The notes beneath the pieces were generated by a model. It was given only the letters and a program-made list of their open reading frames with translations. It made no database searches and was not told the origin of the DNA. Below, piece after piece: positions 6,743 through 12,573 of a stretch of DNA of 12,573 nt; positions within the stretch are counted from its first letter, which is position 1, and the number at the start of each line of letters is the position of its first letter. The position numbers and the translations under genes are program-made. This stretch comes from Clostridiales bacterium (GTDB lineage Bacteria > Bacillota > Clostridia > Christensenellales > Aristaeellaceae): assembly GCA_019420065.1 (NCBI GenBank), contig JAHZHX010000025.1, positions 12,537 through 25,109 on the forward strand, in the 5' to 3' direction.

Positions 6743-6772
6743 AAAGGATGAAATACGAAAGGGGCGGCGGAG

Positions 6773-7519
6773 ATGGATCTGATACGAGAAAGCTATCTGC
6801 TCTTGTTTTTTACCTGCGCCGTGCTGGGCTGGATCATGGAGGTTGTATGCAAGCTGATCCAGTTTGGCCGCTTTATCAACCGCGGTTTTCTGATCGGCCC
6901 TTACTGTCCCATTTACGGTACGGGCGCGGTGGCGGTCACGCTGCTGCTCAGCCGCTATGAGGATTCGCCGCTGCTGGTATTTGTGATGGCGATGGTGATC
7001 TGCGGAACGCTGGAATATCTGACAAGCTATCTGATGGAAAAGCTGTTTCATGCCCGCTGGTGGGATTACAGCCAGCGTCGCTTTAATCTCAACGGGCGCG
7101 TGTGCGCCAATACGCTGATCCCCTTTGGCTTGCTGGGGCTGGCGCTGATTTATCTGGCGCGGCCCATGCTGTTCCGCTTTTATGCCCAATGGCCCGAAAC
7201 GCTGCGGCATGCCGTGTGCGCGGGCATACTGCTGATCCTGCTTGCCGATACGGTTGTATCCACCGTGGTGCTTGGCCGGATACGCAAAATGGCCGAGCTG
7301 ACCGGCGGCGACGATACCGAGGAGCTGACGCGCCGGGTGCGCGAGGCGCTGCGAAACCGGGGAATGCTGGCGCGGCGCGCGCTGCATGCCTTCCCGCACG
7401 CGCGGCTGTATAACCGCCGTTTGCTGCGGCGGCTGCATGAAGCCAGGGCGGAAATCCGCCTGGAGCTCAAGCGCAGGGAAGCGCGGCTGCGCGAGGAGAT
7501 CCGCGGCCGCAAAAAATAA
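6773..7519 (+). CDS. PF06541 (putative ABC-transporter type IV / CmpB-like) membrane protein
   Basis: 248 residues. There are five hydrophobic segments at about 9-30, 38-59, 66-90, 111-133 and 146-168. The loop sequences are typical of PF06541: RGFLIGPYCPIYGTGAV near residue 37 and MEKLFHARWWDYSQRRFNLN at 88-107. The family is named as a putative ABC-transporter type IV permease, but no ATPase or substrate partner is encoded next to it and its function is not established. The C-terminal 70 residues are strongly basic and helical (ARLYNRRLLRRLHEARAEIR and an Arg/Glu-rich end), probably cytoplasmic. The start is supported by a purine-rich GGGGCGGCGGAG just upstream. The gene is divergent from the XRE regulator and ends 23 bases before copy B of the hairpin repeat. 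Confidence 0.85.
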   Translation: MDLIRESYLLLFFTCAVLGWIMEVVCKLIQFGRFINRGFLIGPYCPIYGTGAVAVTLLLSRYEDSPLLVFVMAMVICGTLEYLTSYLMEKLFHARWWDYSQRRFNLNGRVCANTLIPFGLLGLALIYLARPMLFRFYAQWPETLRHAVCAGILLILLADTVVSTVVLGRIRKMAELTGGDDTEELTRRVREALRNRGMLARRALHAFPHARLYNRRLLRRLHEARAEIRLELKRREARLREEIRGRKK

Positions 7520-7541
7520 GCGCAGGAGCCAAAGCTGGCCC

Positions 7542-7743
7542 TTCAGAGTGCTGACAAAGCCCGCAAACGCAAAAATTCCTTCGAAGAAAGAAAAAATCGA
7601 AGGAATTTTTGCTTGCTGTGTCAACTTCACTTGCAGATGGCGGTCACTTACGTCTGTGTAAGCTCCCTGATCTGCAAGTTCGTTTCCTTGCCTTGCGGAC
7701 TTTCTCAGCCTCTGCCACTCTATTGACTTTGTCAACAGACTGA
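7542..7743. repeat. Hairpin-rich interspersed repeat, copy B (long form)
   Basis: This copy shares 7552-7637 with copy A almost exactly. It has the same perfect 16-bp stem (arms 7569-7584 and 7597-7612) with a 12-base A-rich loop. The outer arms 7550-7566 and 7693-7709 are complementary at 15 of 17 positions. Relative to copy A it carries 62 extra bases (about 7637-7698) containing a second hairpin: a 10-bp stem ACTTGCAGAT (7629-7638) with ATCTGCAAGT (7670-7679), and inside it CTTAC/GTAAG (7647-7651 and 7658-7662). The far ends TCAGAGTGCTGACAAAG (7543-7559) and the complement of 7727-7743 match at 14 of 17. It lies between convergent genes, so it may be a bidirectional terminator. An 18-bp perfect direct repeat, AGGAGCCAAAGCTGGCCC, flanks it at 7524-7541 and 7743-7760. 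Confidence 0.82.
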
Positions 7744-7770
7744 GGAGCCAAAGCTGGCCCCTGCGGCATG

Positions 7771-8796
7771 TCAAACATGGATTTCGCCCGCCAGAATGCG
7801 CTGGTAATCAGCATAGTTCTTTTCAAGCAGCGCGGGAATGGGCAGGTTGTACGGGCAGCGGCTCATGCAGCGATTGCAGTGCAGGCAGCCGGGGATTTTA
7901 CCCATCATGGCCTGCGCCTGCTCGTCCAGCCAGTTCTGCGAGGGCGAACGGCGGATCAGCTGGATCATGCGGGCGGCGTTGTTGATCTGGATGCCGGCCG
8001 GGCAGGGCATGCAATAGCCGCAGCCGCGGCAGAAATCGCCCGACAGCTCGCGGCGGTCCTCTTCGATCAGCGCTTTCATTTCATCCGTCATCCGCGGCGG
8101 CTGCGCCGTGTAGGAGAGGAACTCGTCCAGCTCGCTTTGCCGCTGCACGCCCCAGATGGGGACCACGTTTTCGTATTGGGCGATGAAGGCATAGGCCGCG
8201 GCGGAGTTGGTAATCAGGCCGCCGGAGAGCGCTTTCATGGCGATGAAACCGATGTTCTTTTCCGCGCAGCGCTGTACCAAAGCCACGTCCCGGTCGCTTG
8301 CCAGATAGCTGAAGGGGAATTGCAGCGTGTCGTACAGGCCGCTGTCCACAATTTCCTCCGCGACGCCGATCTTGTGCGCCGTGATGGAGATAAAGCGGAT
8401 CTTGCCCTGCCGTTTGGCTTCCTGCATGCATTCATAGAGGCCGGCGCCGTCGCCGGGCCGGTAGCAGCGGTCCGCGCAATGGAGCTGATAAATATCGATG
8501 CAGTCGGTTTTCAGGCTGCGCAGCGATTGCTCCAGATCTTTCCAAAAGCCTTCCGGCGTTTTGGCGGCCGTTTTGCTGGCAAGAATAAATTCGTTTCGGC
8601 GGCGGCTGATTGCCCGGCCGATCTTTTCCTCGCTGTCGCTGTATGCGCGGGCGGTGTCGAAAAAGGTCATGCCGCCGTCCAGCGCGCGGCATAGAAGGCG
8701 CTCGGCCTCTTCAAAGCTCACGCGCTGGATGGGCAGCGCGCCAAAGGCGTTTTGTTCGGTGACAAGGCCGGTGCGGCCCAGCGTTACTTTGGCCAT
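7771..8796 (-). CDS. Aldo/keto reductase with C-terminal 4Fe-4S cluster motifs
   Basis: 341 residues. The N-terminal TIM-barrel part carries the aldo/keto reductase tetrad: Asp47 (FFDTA), Tyr52 (RAYSDSE), Lys75 (ILASKTA) and His106 (YQLHCAD). The C-terminal 90 residues carry two ferredoxin-like cysteine sets: C256, C259, C262 and C265 (CRGCGYCMPCP), and C304, C307, C310 and C314 (CLHCNRCMSRCP). This fusion is a known anaerobe-rich branch of the AKR superfamily; electrons probably move between NAD(P)H or another carrier and the clusters, but the substrate is not known. The start at 8794-8796 has AAAGGAAG upstream. It is transcribed alone from a near-consensus promoter and ends against copy B of the hairpin repeat. 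Confidence 0.93.
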   Translation of the reverse strand: MAKVTLGRTGLVTEQNAFGALPIQRVSFEEAERLLCRALDGGMTFFDTARAYSDSEEKIGRAISRRRNEFILASKTAAKTPEGFWKDLEQSLRSLKTDCIDIYQLHCADRCYRPGDGAGLYECMQEAKRQGKIRFISITAHKIGVAEEIVDSGLYDTLQFPFSYLASDRDVALVQRCAEKNIGFIAMKALSGGLITNSAAAYAFIAQYENVVPIWGVQRQSELDEFLSYTAQPPRMTDEMKALIEEDRRELSGDFCRGCGYCMPCPAGIQINNAARMIQLIRRSPSQNWLDEQAQAMMGKIPGCLHCNRCMSRCPYNLPIPALLEKNYADYQRILAGEIHV

Positions 8797-8834
8797 GACG
8801 GATCGCTTCCTTTCGTATTGCGGAATATGCTTTG

Positions 8835-8863
8835 ATTATGCCTTATTTGCCCAAGGCTGTCAA
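8835..8863 (-). promoter_or_regulatory. Promoter of the Fe-S aldo/keto reductase
   Basis: On the minus strand, a perfect TTGACA (-35, 8858-8863) and CATAAT (-10, 8835-8840) are separated by 17 bases. The -35 box overlaps the stop codon of the upstream 52-residue gene, so read-through from that gene is also possible. Confidence 0.85.
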
Positions 8864-9018
8864 TGCTTTTTGCGGCGGTAGATTTTGCACGGCTGCATGT
8901 GTACGTGCATCATGCGCCGCACGGGCGCGGTATCGCCGTCCCAGGGGATGGCAGGCAGCATGCCTGTCCATTCGCTGGCCGAAGCGATGGCGTCCAGCGC
9001 GTCCAGCTCGTCTTTCAT
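8860..9018 (-). CDS. Small hypothetical protein, 52 residues
   Basis: I do not recognise this gene. The product would be 52 residues: an acidic N-terminal half (MKDELDALDAIASASEWTGM), a central LPAIPWDGD stretch, and a basic, His/Met-containing C-terminus (VRRMMHVHMQ, then CKIYRRKKH). There is no signal peptide or membrane segment. Support for a real gene is a strong ribosome binding site (GAAGGGAGGGAG, 5 bases before the ATG at 9016-9018), a sensible charge pattern, and the lack of any other gene in this 315-base gap between the aldo/keto reductase and GlsB genes. It lies upstream of the aldo/keto reductase on the same strand, with its stop inside that gene's -35 box. No convincing promoter of its own was found. 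Confidence 0.6.
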   Translation of the reverse strand: MKDELDALDAIASASEWTGMLPAIPWDGDTAPVRRMMHVHMQPCKIYRRKKH

Positions 9019-9110
9019 CAAAACTCCCTCCCTTCCGGCTTTATTATGGGCCGGCCGCGCACGCCTGATGCGGCGCGGCATAAGGTGATAGAGAAGGGAG
9101 GAAAGACCAC

Positions 9111-9365
9111 ATGAACCTGATTCTGTGGATCGCGCTGGGCGCGCTGGCGGGCTATCTGGCATGCGTGGTGATGGACTATCCCCGCAAGGGACTGGTTTGG
9201 AATATATTGGTTGGTATGATCGGCGCGGCACTGGGCGGTTTTCTGGCGGTGATGCTGGGACTGGGGCCCATCGGCGGGCTGAACCTGTACAGCCTTTTGA
9301 TCGCGGTTGCGGGCGCGTGCCTGCTGCTCATGATTTTGTCATGGATTCGTAAACGAATCGGCTAA
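9111..9365 (+). CDS. GlsB/YeaQ/YmgE-family small membrane protein
   Basis: 84 residues, almost entirely hydrophobic, with three predicted membrane helices (about 3-21, 28-50 and 58-78). They contain the glycine-rich pattern of the transglycosylase-associated/GlsB family: LGALAGYLACVVM, then WNILVGMIGAALGGFLAVML, then a short loop and a final helix before a basic RKRIG end. Members are often stress-induced, but their molecular function is not established. Start supported by AGGGAGGA 8 bases upstream. The gene is divergent from the 52-residue gene and followed by the nitroreductase promoter. A clear promoter of its own is not visible in the GC-rich 92-base gap. Confidence 0.85.
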   Translation: MNLILWIALGALAGYLACVVMDYPRKGLVWNILVGMIGAALGGFLAVMLGLGPIGGLNLYSLLIAVAGACLLLMILSWIRKRIG

Positions 9366-9374
9366 CTTGCTTCC

Positions 9375-9403
9375 TTGATTTTTCGGCGGGCGGCTGATAC
9401 ACT
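9375..9403 (+). promoter_or_regulatory. Promoter of the nitroreductase-rarA operon
   Basis: TTGATT (-35, 9375-9380) and TACACT (-10, 9398-9403) have a 17-base spacer, and a TG one base upstream of the -10 box gives an extended -10. It lies between the GlsB stop and the AAGGAGGT ribosome binding site of the nitroreductase gene. Confidence 0.65.
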
Positions 9404-9425
9404 ATGTTTATAAGGAGGTAGGCAT

Positions 9426-10181
9426 ATGGATCTCTGCCCGCTGAACCGTTTTTTTTCGCCTGCGCAGCGTGCGCGCTATGCTGAGACGCTTGCGCGGCGT
9501 TACAGCTGCCGCAGCTTTGCCGCCGCGCCGGACAGCGCGGCGCTGGCTGCGCTCAATTATGCCGCCGTCCGCGTATGCCTGCCGGGCGTGCGCATTGTGA
9601 TTGGCGATTGCCCGCGGAAGCTGTTTTTTTCCATTCCGCCGGCAGGCGGGATCAGGGGCGCGGAGAAGGTCGCCTATGTGATTTCCTCTTGCGAACAGGC
9701 GGATGCGCTGCTGCTGAGCGGGATTAGCGGCGAGGCATTTGTGCTGGAGGCGGAAGCTATGGGCGTTGCCACCTGCTGGGTTTCGGGTACCTACCGCCGC
9801 CGCGCGGTCAATACGGCGGTGGAACCCCATGAGCGCGTCGCGGCCGTAATCGCGCTGGGACAGGCTGCCGTGCATGAGCGTCAGCACGCGCAGAAGCGCA
9901 AGAGTCTCAGCGATATTTGCCTGAGCGATCCTTCCGCCTGGCCGCTGTGGGCATATCATGCCGCCGAGGCCGTGCGCCGCGCCCCGTCGGCCCTTAATTT
10001 TCAGCCCTGGCGGCTGAACTATGGCCAGCGCACGCTGCGCCTGCTGGGGAAAAGGCGCAACACCCTGGATATGGGCATTGCCATGCTGCATATGGACGCT
10101 GCGGTCAAGGGCAGCCGCCATTGGCAGTGGGGAGAAGGCAAGTGCATTGCCCACATGACCGTGGAGGATGACGAGGCATGA
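9426..10181 (+). CDS. Nitroreductase-family protein (putative TM nitroreductase, PF14512-like)
   Basis: 251 residues, cytoplasmic, predicted FMN- and NAD(P)H-dependent. Seen: the N-terminal flavin-phosphate contact region LARRYSCRSF (22-31), the central GEAFVLEAEAMGVATCWVSG (102-121) typical of the fold, and RRAPSALNFQPWRL (184-197), matching the family's RxAPSAxNxQPW motif. Two related half-domains in one chain fit the PF14512 type, in which one polypeptide carries both halves of the usual dimer. The substrate is unknown. Start supported by AAGGAGGT 5 bases upstream. Its stop overlaps the rarA start (ATGA at 10178-10181), so the two are translationally coupled. Confidence 0.87.
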   Translation: MDLCPLNRFFSPAQRARYAETLARRYSCRSFAAAPDSAALAALNYAAVRVCLPGVRIVIGDCPRKLFFSIPPAGGIRGAEKVAYVISSCEQADALLLSGISGEAFVLEAEAMGVATCWVSGTYRRRAVNTAVEPHERVAAVIALGQAAVHERQHAQKRKSLSDICLSDPSAWPLWAYHAAEAVRRAPSALNFQPWRLNYGQRTLRLLGKRRNTLDMGIAMLHMDAAVKGSRHWQWGEGKCIAHMTVEDDEA

Positions 10182-11476
10182 CGCTGCTGGATCAGCTGGA
10201 ACAGAAAAACGCGCGCGCGAACGCTCCTTTGGCCGAGCGTATGCGCGCGCGCACGCTGGATGAATTTTGCGGGCAGGAGCATTTGCTGGGCCCGGGGCGG
10301 CTGCTGCGCCGTGCCGTGGAGGCCGACCGCCTGACCTCAAGCATTTTTTACGGCCCGCCGGGCTGCGGCAAGACCACGCTGGCGCATGTGATCGCCGCGC
10401 AGACCAAGTCTGCCTTTGCGCGCATGAACGCCGTGACCTCCGGCGTGGGCGATGTGCGCGAGGTGCTGGAAAAGGCACGGGAGCGCCGCGCGCTTACGGG
10501 GCAGAGCACGTATCTTTTGCTGGATGAATGCCACCGCTGGAACAAGGCCCAGTCCGATTCCATTCTGCCTGCCATCGAGGAGGGGCTGATCCGTTTTATC
10601 GGCTCGACCACCGAAAATCCCATGATCTCCATGACGCCGGCCATCGTCAGCCGCTGCCGTGTGTTTGCCTTCCGCCCGCTGTCGGCGCAGAACGTGCGCC
10701 AGATCCTGCTGCGCGCGGTCAGCGATCCTGAGCGCGGTCTGGGGGGGATGAACGTTACCATTGACGAAGACGCACTCTCCCATATCGTTTCGGTGGCCAA
10801 TGGCGACGTGCGCTCGGCGCTCAACGCCCTGGAGCTGGCGGCGCTGACGACCCCTACCACGCGCGAGGGGATCCGCATCACGCTGGCGGTCGCGGAGGAG
10901 AGCATCCAAAAGCCTGTCATCCGCTGCGACGATACGCTGTATTACGACATGCTTTCCGCCTTCTGCAAGAGCCTGCGCGGGTCGGACAGCGACGCGGCGC
11001 TGTTCTGGTTCAGCCGCCTGATCTATGCGGGGGCCGATCCCCGGCTGCTGGTGCGGCGCGTTATCGCCCATGCCAGCGAGGATGTGGGGCTGGCCAATCC
11101 GGTTGCCATGCTGCAGGCGGTGGCCGCCGGGCAGGCGCTGGAGCTGGTGGGCATGCCCGAGGCCAGGCTGTCCATTGCCCAGGCGATCATTGCCGTGTGC
11201 GAAAGCCCCAAAAGCAACAGTGTGGTATGCGCCATTGACGCGGCCATGGCGGCGGCCTCGGACGCGCGGGGAGATGTGCCCGCCTATCTGCGCGATACTC
11301 ATTATAAAGGAAACGAACGCGTCGGCGCGGCGGGGAAGGACTACCTGTATCCCCATGATTTCCCCGGGCACTGGGTGGCGCAGCAGTACCTGCCCGACGA
11401 GCGGAAAAACGATGTGTATTATCGCCCTTCCGACCAGGGGCATGAGGCCAAAATCAAAAAGCGCAAGGATGACTGA
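10178..11476 (+). CDS. rarA: Replication-associated recombination protein A (RarA/MgsA), AAA+ ATPase
   Basis: 432 residues, full length for RarA, the clamp-loader-like AAA+ ATPase acting at stalled replication forks. Seen: the N-terminal PLAERMRARTLDEFCGQEHL, Walker A GPPGCGKT (59-66), Walker B LLLDECHRWNKAQ (113-125; the family usually has DEIHRFNK, so Cys and Trp are conservative changes), sensor 1 IGSTTENP (141-148), an arginine-finger region PAIVSRCRVF, sensor 2 NGDVRSALNALE, and the C-terminal tetramerisation part with AHASEDVGLANP, CESPKSNSV, PAYLRDTHYKG and YLYPHDFPGHW. It starts within the nitroreductase stop (ATGA), so it depends on that gene's promoter and translation. No strong ribosome binding site of its own is seen. 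It converges on thiT with a 23-base gap that holds no clear terminator. Confidence 0.96.
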   Translation: MTLLDQLEQKNARANAPLAERMRARTLDEFCGQEHLLGPGRLLRRAVEADRLTSSIFYGPPGCGKTTLAHVIAAQTKSAFARMNAVTSGVGDVREVLEKARERRALTGQSTYLLLDECHRWNKAQSDSILPAIEEGLIRFIGSTTENPMISMTPAIVSRCRVFAFRPLSAQNVRQILLRAVSDPERGLGGMNVTIDEDALSHIVSVANGDVRSALNALELAALTTPTTREGIRITLAVAEESIQKPVIRCDDTLYYDMLSAFCKSLRGSDSDAALFWFSRLIYAGADPRLLVRRVIAHASEDVGLANPVAMLQAVAAGQALELVGMPEARLSIAQAIIAVCESPKSNSVVCAIDAAMAAASDARGDVPAYLRDTHYKGNERVGAAGKDYLYPHDFPGHWVAQQYLPDERKNDVYYRPSDQGHEAKIKKRKDD

Positions 11477-11499
11477 GCATCTCTGCGCTTTAAGATGGG

Positions 11500-12105
11500 T
11501 TACTTCTGCTTCATCAGCTTGAGCAGCTGCTTGCCTACCAGGAGCGATACCACCACGCAGATGGCGGCGTCAGGCAGCATATAGGTCAGGTTGTACCACA
11601 CGCTGGCCCACCAGGCCGTTTCCCAGAAGACCACGCCCGCCAGCGCCGCGCACAGCGTGCGCAGCAGCGCCGCGATGGCAATGCCGATGTAGAGGCCGTA
11701 CTTTTTATTGAGCTTGGGGCCGACACCGGCAAAGCCCAGCACCGCGTAGGCCAGCACATAGTCCAGCAGCGCCTGCCAGGGATTGAGAATGTACGCGCCC
11801 TGGAGAAGCTGCAAAAGGCCCAGCGCCGTGCCGGCCAGCAGGCCGGGAGCCGTGCCGAAGGAAACGGCGAAGAGCATGACCGGCAGCATGGACGCGGGCG
11901 TGACGGAGCCGCCCGAGGGCATGCGGAACAGGCGGATCAGCGCCAGCACCGCAGAAAGAGACACGCACAGCGCGCCGTAGGCAACCATCTGCGCCGTCCA
12001 CTTTTTACGGTCGCGCAGGACGATGAGCAGAATGACGCCCAGCAGCGCCACCGCCGCGATGGACGCCCAGCCGCTCAGGGGGAGTTCGGCAAGTTTTTTG
12101 AACAT
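11500..12105 (-). CDS. thiT: Thiamine transporter ThiT (YuaJ), ECF substrate-binding S component
   Basis: 201 residues with six hydrophobic segments, an integral membrane protein. It captures thiamine and works with the shared ECF module (EcfA, EcfA', EcfT) encoded elsewhere. Seen: the family signature SGGSVTPASMLPVMLFAV (64-81), a glycine-rich helix into LLQGAYILNPWQALLDYVLAY (100-120), whose Asp115 occupies the place of the thiamine-contacting acidic residue in ThiT, and WWASVWYNLTYMLPD (165-179), matching the aromatic/Asn thiamine site. The start at 12103-12105 follows AGGAGG. Upstream lies a TPP riboswitch with a terminator, so thiamine sufficiency should stop expression. It has an extra N-terminal helix (about 13-30) compared with the core of the family. 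Confidence 0.94.
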   Translation of the reverse strand: MFKKLAELPLSGWASIAAVALLGVILLIVLRDRKKWTAQMVAYGALCVSLSAVLALIRLFRMPSGGSVTPASMLPVMLFAVSFGTAPGLLAGTALGLLQLLQGAYILNPWQALLDYVLAYAVLGFAGVGPKLNKKYGLYIGIAIAALLRTLCAALAGVVFWETAWWASVWYNLTYMLPDAAICVVVSLLVGKQLLKLMKQK

Positions 12106-12135
12106 GGGGTTCAGCCTCCTTTTGTTTCCCGCAAT

Positions 12136-12165
12136 ATAAAACCCGCATGCGATCTTGCATGCGGG
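12136..12165 (-). terminator. Riboswitch-controlled intrinsic terminator before thiT
   Basis: Perfect 9-bp stem CCCGCATGC (12142-12150) with GCATGCGGG (12157-12165), a 6-base loop, and TTTTAT on the minus strand immediately after (complement of 12136-12141). It lies between the TPP aptamer and the thiT ribosome binding site. On the minus strand the upstream (5') arm includes CCC from an alternative pairing with the aptamer, which makes it a switchable terminator. Confidence 0.9.
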
Positions 12166-12207
12166 AAACGGCGCAGAACCCCAAAGGCTCTACTGCTTCC
12201 GCTTCCC
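12163..12207 (-). promoter_or_regulatory. Antiterminator pairing of the thiT TPP riboswitch
   Basis: On the minus strand, GGGAAGCGG at the 3' end of the aptamer (12199-12207) can pair over 9 bases (one G-U) with CCGTTTCCC (12163-12171). That pairing takes up both the 3' strand of aptamer helix P1 (GCGG) and the CCC that begins the terminator stem. When TPP holds P1 closed, the terminator is free to form. The pairing is read directly; the mechanism follows known TPP riboswitches. Confidence 0.75.
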
Positions 12208-12288
12208 TACGGTAGGATGATCTACACAGGTTCAAGGGGACCGGCTCGTGATCGAGCCATCTCAGCCGCTTTGCGACGCCCCCGCGGG
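12199..12288 (-). ncRNA. TPP riboswitch (THI element) aptamer
   Basis: On the minus strand the conserved THI-box elements appear in order: P1 strand CCGC then GGGGG (12280-12287), GCGGCTGAGATGG with the invariant CTGAGA near 12260, CCCCTTGAACCTG with the invariant GAACCTG near 12230, and CCGTAGGGAAGCGG with GTAGGGAA at the 3' end. An extra stem (GGCTCG, TCA-containing loop, CGAGCC) sits between CTGAGA and CCCC, as in many TPP aptamers. P1 closes by CCGC (12284-12287) pairing with GCGG (12199-12202). Its location directly before a terminator and thiT confirms the assignment. Confidence 0.96.
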
Positions 12289-12297
12289 TATGCAAGC

Positions 12298-12325
12298 ATT
12301 ATAACACAAAAAACGACACTGTCAA
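12298..12325 (-). promoter_or_regulatory. Promoter of the TPP riboswitch-thiT transcript
   Basis: On the minus strand, consensus TTGACA (-35, 12320-12325) and consensus TATAAT (-10, 12298-12303) have a 16-base spacer. The start would be about 5 bases before the aptamer's P1 strand. The -35 box abuts the ribosome binding site (AAGGAG, 12324-12329) of the divergent yfbR-like gene, so RNA polymerase here overlaps that gene's leader. Confidence 0.9.
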
Positions 12326-12339
12326 GGAGTACCAAAGCC

Positions 12340-12573
12340 ATGCCGCACCATTTTTTTGCATATATGAACAGAATGAAGTATATCCGCCGCTGGGGACTGA
12401 TGCGCAACACCCAGATGGAGAACGATATGGAGCATGCCTTCCAGACGGCGATGATCGCCCATGCCATCGCGCTGCTGGGCAACGCCCGCTATCGCCGCGA
12501 GTATGACGCGGAGCATATCATGGCCCTGGCCATGTATCATGACGCCAGCGAGGTCATCACCGGCGACCTGCCT
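12340..12573 (+). CDS. yfbR: YfbR-like 5'-deoxynucleotidase (HD domain), 5' part
   Basis: Partial gene: 78 residues are visible and the frame is open at the window end. It matches YfbR, a metal-dependent phosphohydrolase that dephosphorylates deoxynucleoside 5'-monophosphates. Seen: MKYIRRWGLMRNTQMENDME, then the HD-domain ligands His32 (MEHAF), His67-Asp68 and Glu71 (AMYHDASEVITGDLP), at nearly the same positions as in the E. coli enzyme. The start at 12340 is supported by AAGGAG 10 bases upstream. It is divergent from thiT; its own promoter must lie in or behind the riboswitch DNA, and I could not identify it. Confidence 0.92.
   Translation, partial: MPHHFFAYMNRMKYIRRWGLMRNTQMENDMEHAFQTAMIAHAIALLGNARYRREYDAEHIMALAMYHDASEVITGDLP

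Noticed and set aside
1763..7743. CRISPR-like reading of the two repeat copies
   Set aside because: Only two copies, nearly 6 kb apart with genes between, and no regularly spaced units.
6602..7774. Upstream extension of the XRE gene to a 644-residue protein
   Set aside because: The extension is antisense to the PF06541 gene, crosses the repeat and is low-complexity. The ATG at 6601 has an AAAGGAGG site and begins the HTH domain.
9027..9101. Inverted repeat CCTCCCTTC (9027-9035) with GAAGGGAGG (9093-9101)
   Set aside because: The two arms are the ribosome binding sites of the divergent small gene and the GlsB gene, so the symmetry is expected and is not an operator.
9344..9359. GATTCG/CGAATC hairpin at the end of the GlsB gene as a terminator
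   Set aside because: Only 6 bp, inside the coding sequence, and not followed directly by a T-run.
9408..10478. 356-residue open frame on the minus strand opposite the nitroreductase and the start of rarA
   Set aside because: Arg/Ala/His-rich antisense translation with no motif, while both + strand genes are well supported.
11477..11499. Terminator between rarA and thiT
   Set aside because: The 23-base gap has no stem with a T-run on either strand that I can see.

Overview
The window looks like chromosomal DNA from a GC-rich anaerobic member of the Clostridia (Bacillota). The clues are strong purine-rich ribosome binding sites at nearly every gene, an ECF-type thiamine transporter (ThiT) behind a TPP riboswitch, a Fe-S-cluster aldo/keto reductase, a DUF2284 cysteine-rich protein, a PF06541 membrane protein and an RHS fragment. 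The species cannot be named from the sequence. No rRNA, tRNA, CRISPR array or phage module is visible.

Left edge (1-1940) is the accessory and decaying part. It holds the C-terminal end of a probably surface-exposed protein, then a ferric-reductase-like membrane/FMN-binding gene broken by two frame changes, then a short remnant of an RHS core with an in-frame TGA, and then a hairpin-rich repeat (copy A).

Centre-left (1942-6601) is transcribed leftward. A murA, J-domain protein, DUF2284 protein cluster is driven from a good promoter at 4364-4392. Upstream of it lies a FAD-dependent oxidoreductase with its own terminator and a promoter overlapped by a palindrome. Upstream of that is an XRE-type regulator. 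The regulator and a rightward PF06541 membrane protein (6773-7519) share a divergent promoter region.

At 7542-7743 a second, longer copy of the hairpin repeat (copy B) lies between convergent genes, exactly the setting of copy A. To its right are a Fe-S aldo/keto reductase (leftward), an unrecognised 52-residue gene (leftward), a GlsB/YeaQ-type small membrane protein, and a nitroreductase gene overlapping rarA (rightward). ThiT (leftward) has a textbook TPP riboswitch with a readable antiterminator/terminator switch. The window ends inside a rightward yfbR-like 5'-deoxynucleotidase.

The most notable signal is the two-copy repeat. It has a perfect 16-bp central stem, outer inverted repeats bounded by TCAG...CTGA, a 62-bp internal module present in only one copy, and 16-18 bp direct repeats just outside each copy. 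It may be a small non-autonomous element that also works as a bidirectional terminator; that function is inference.
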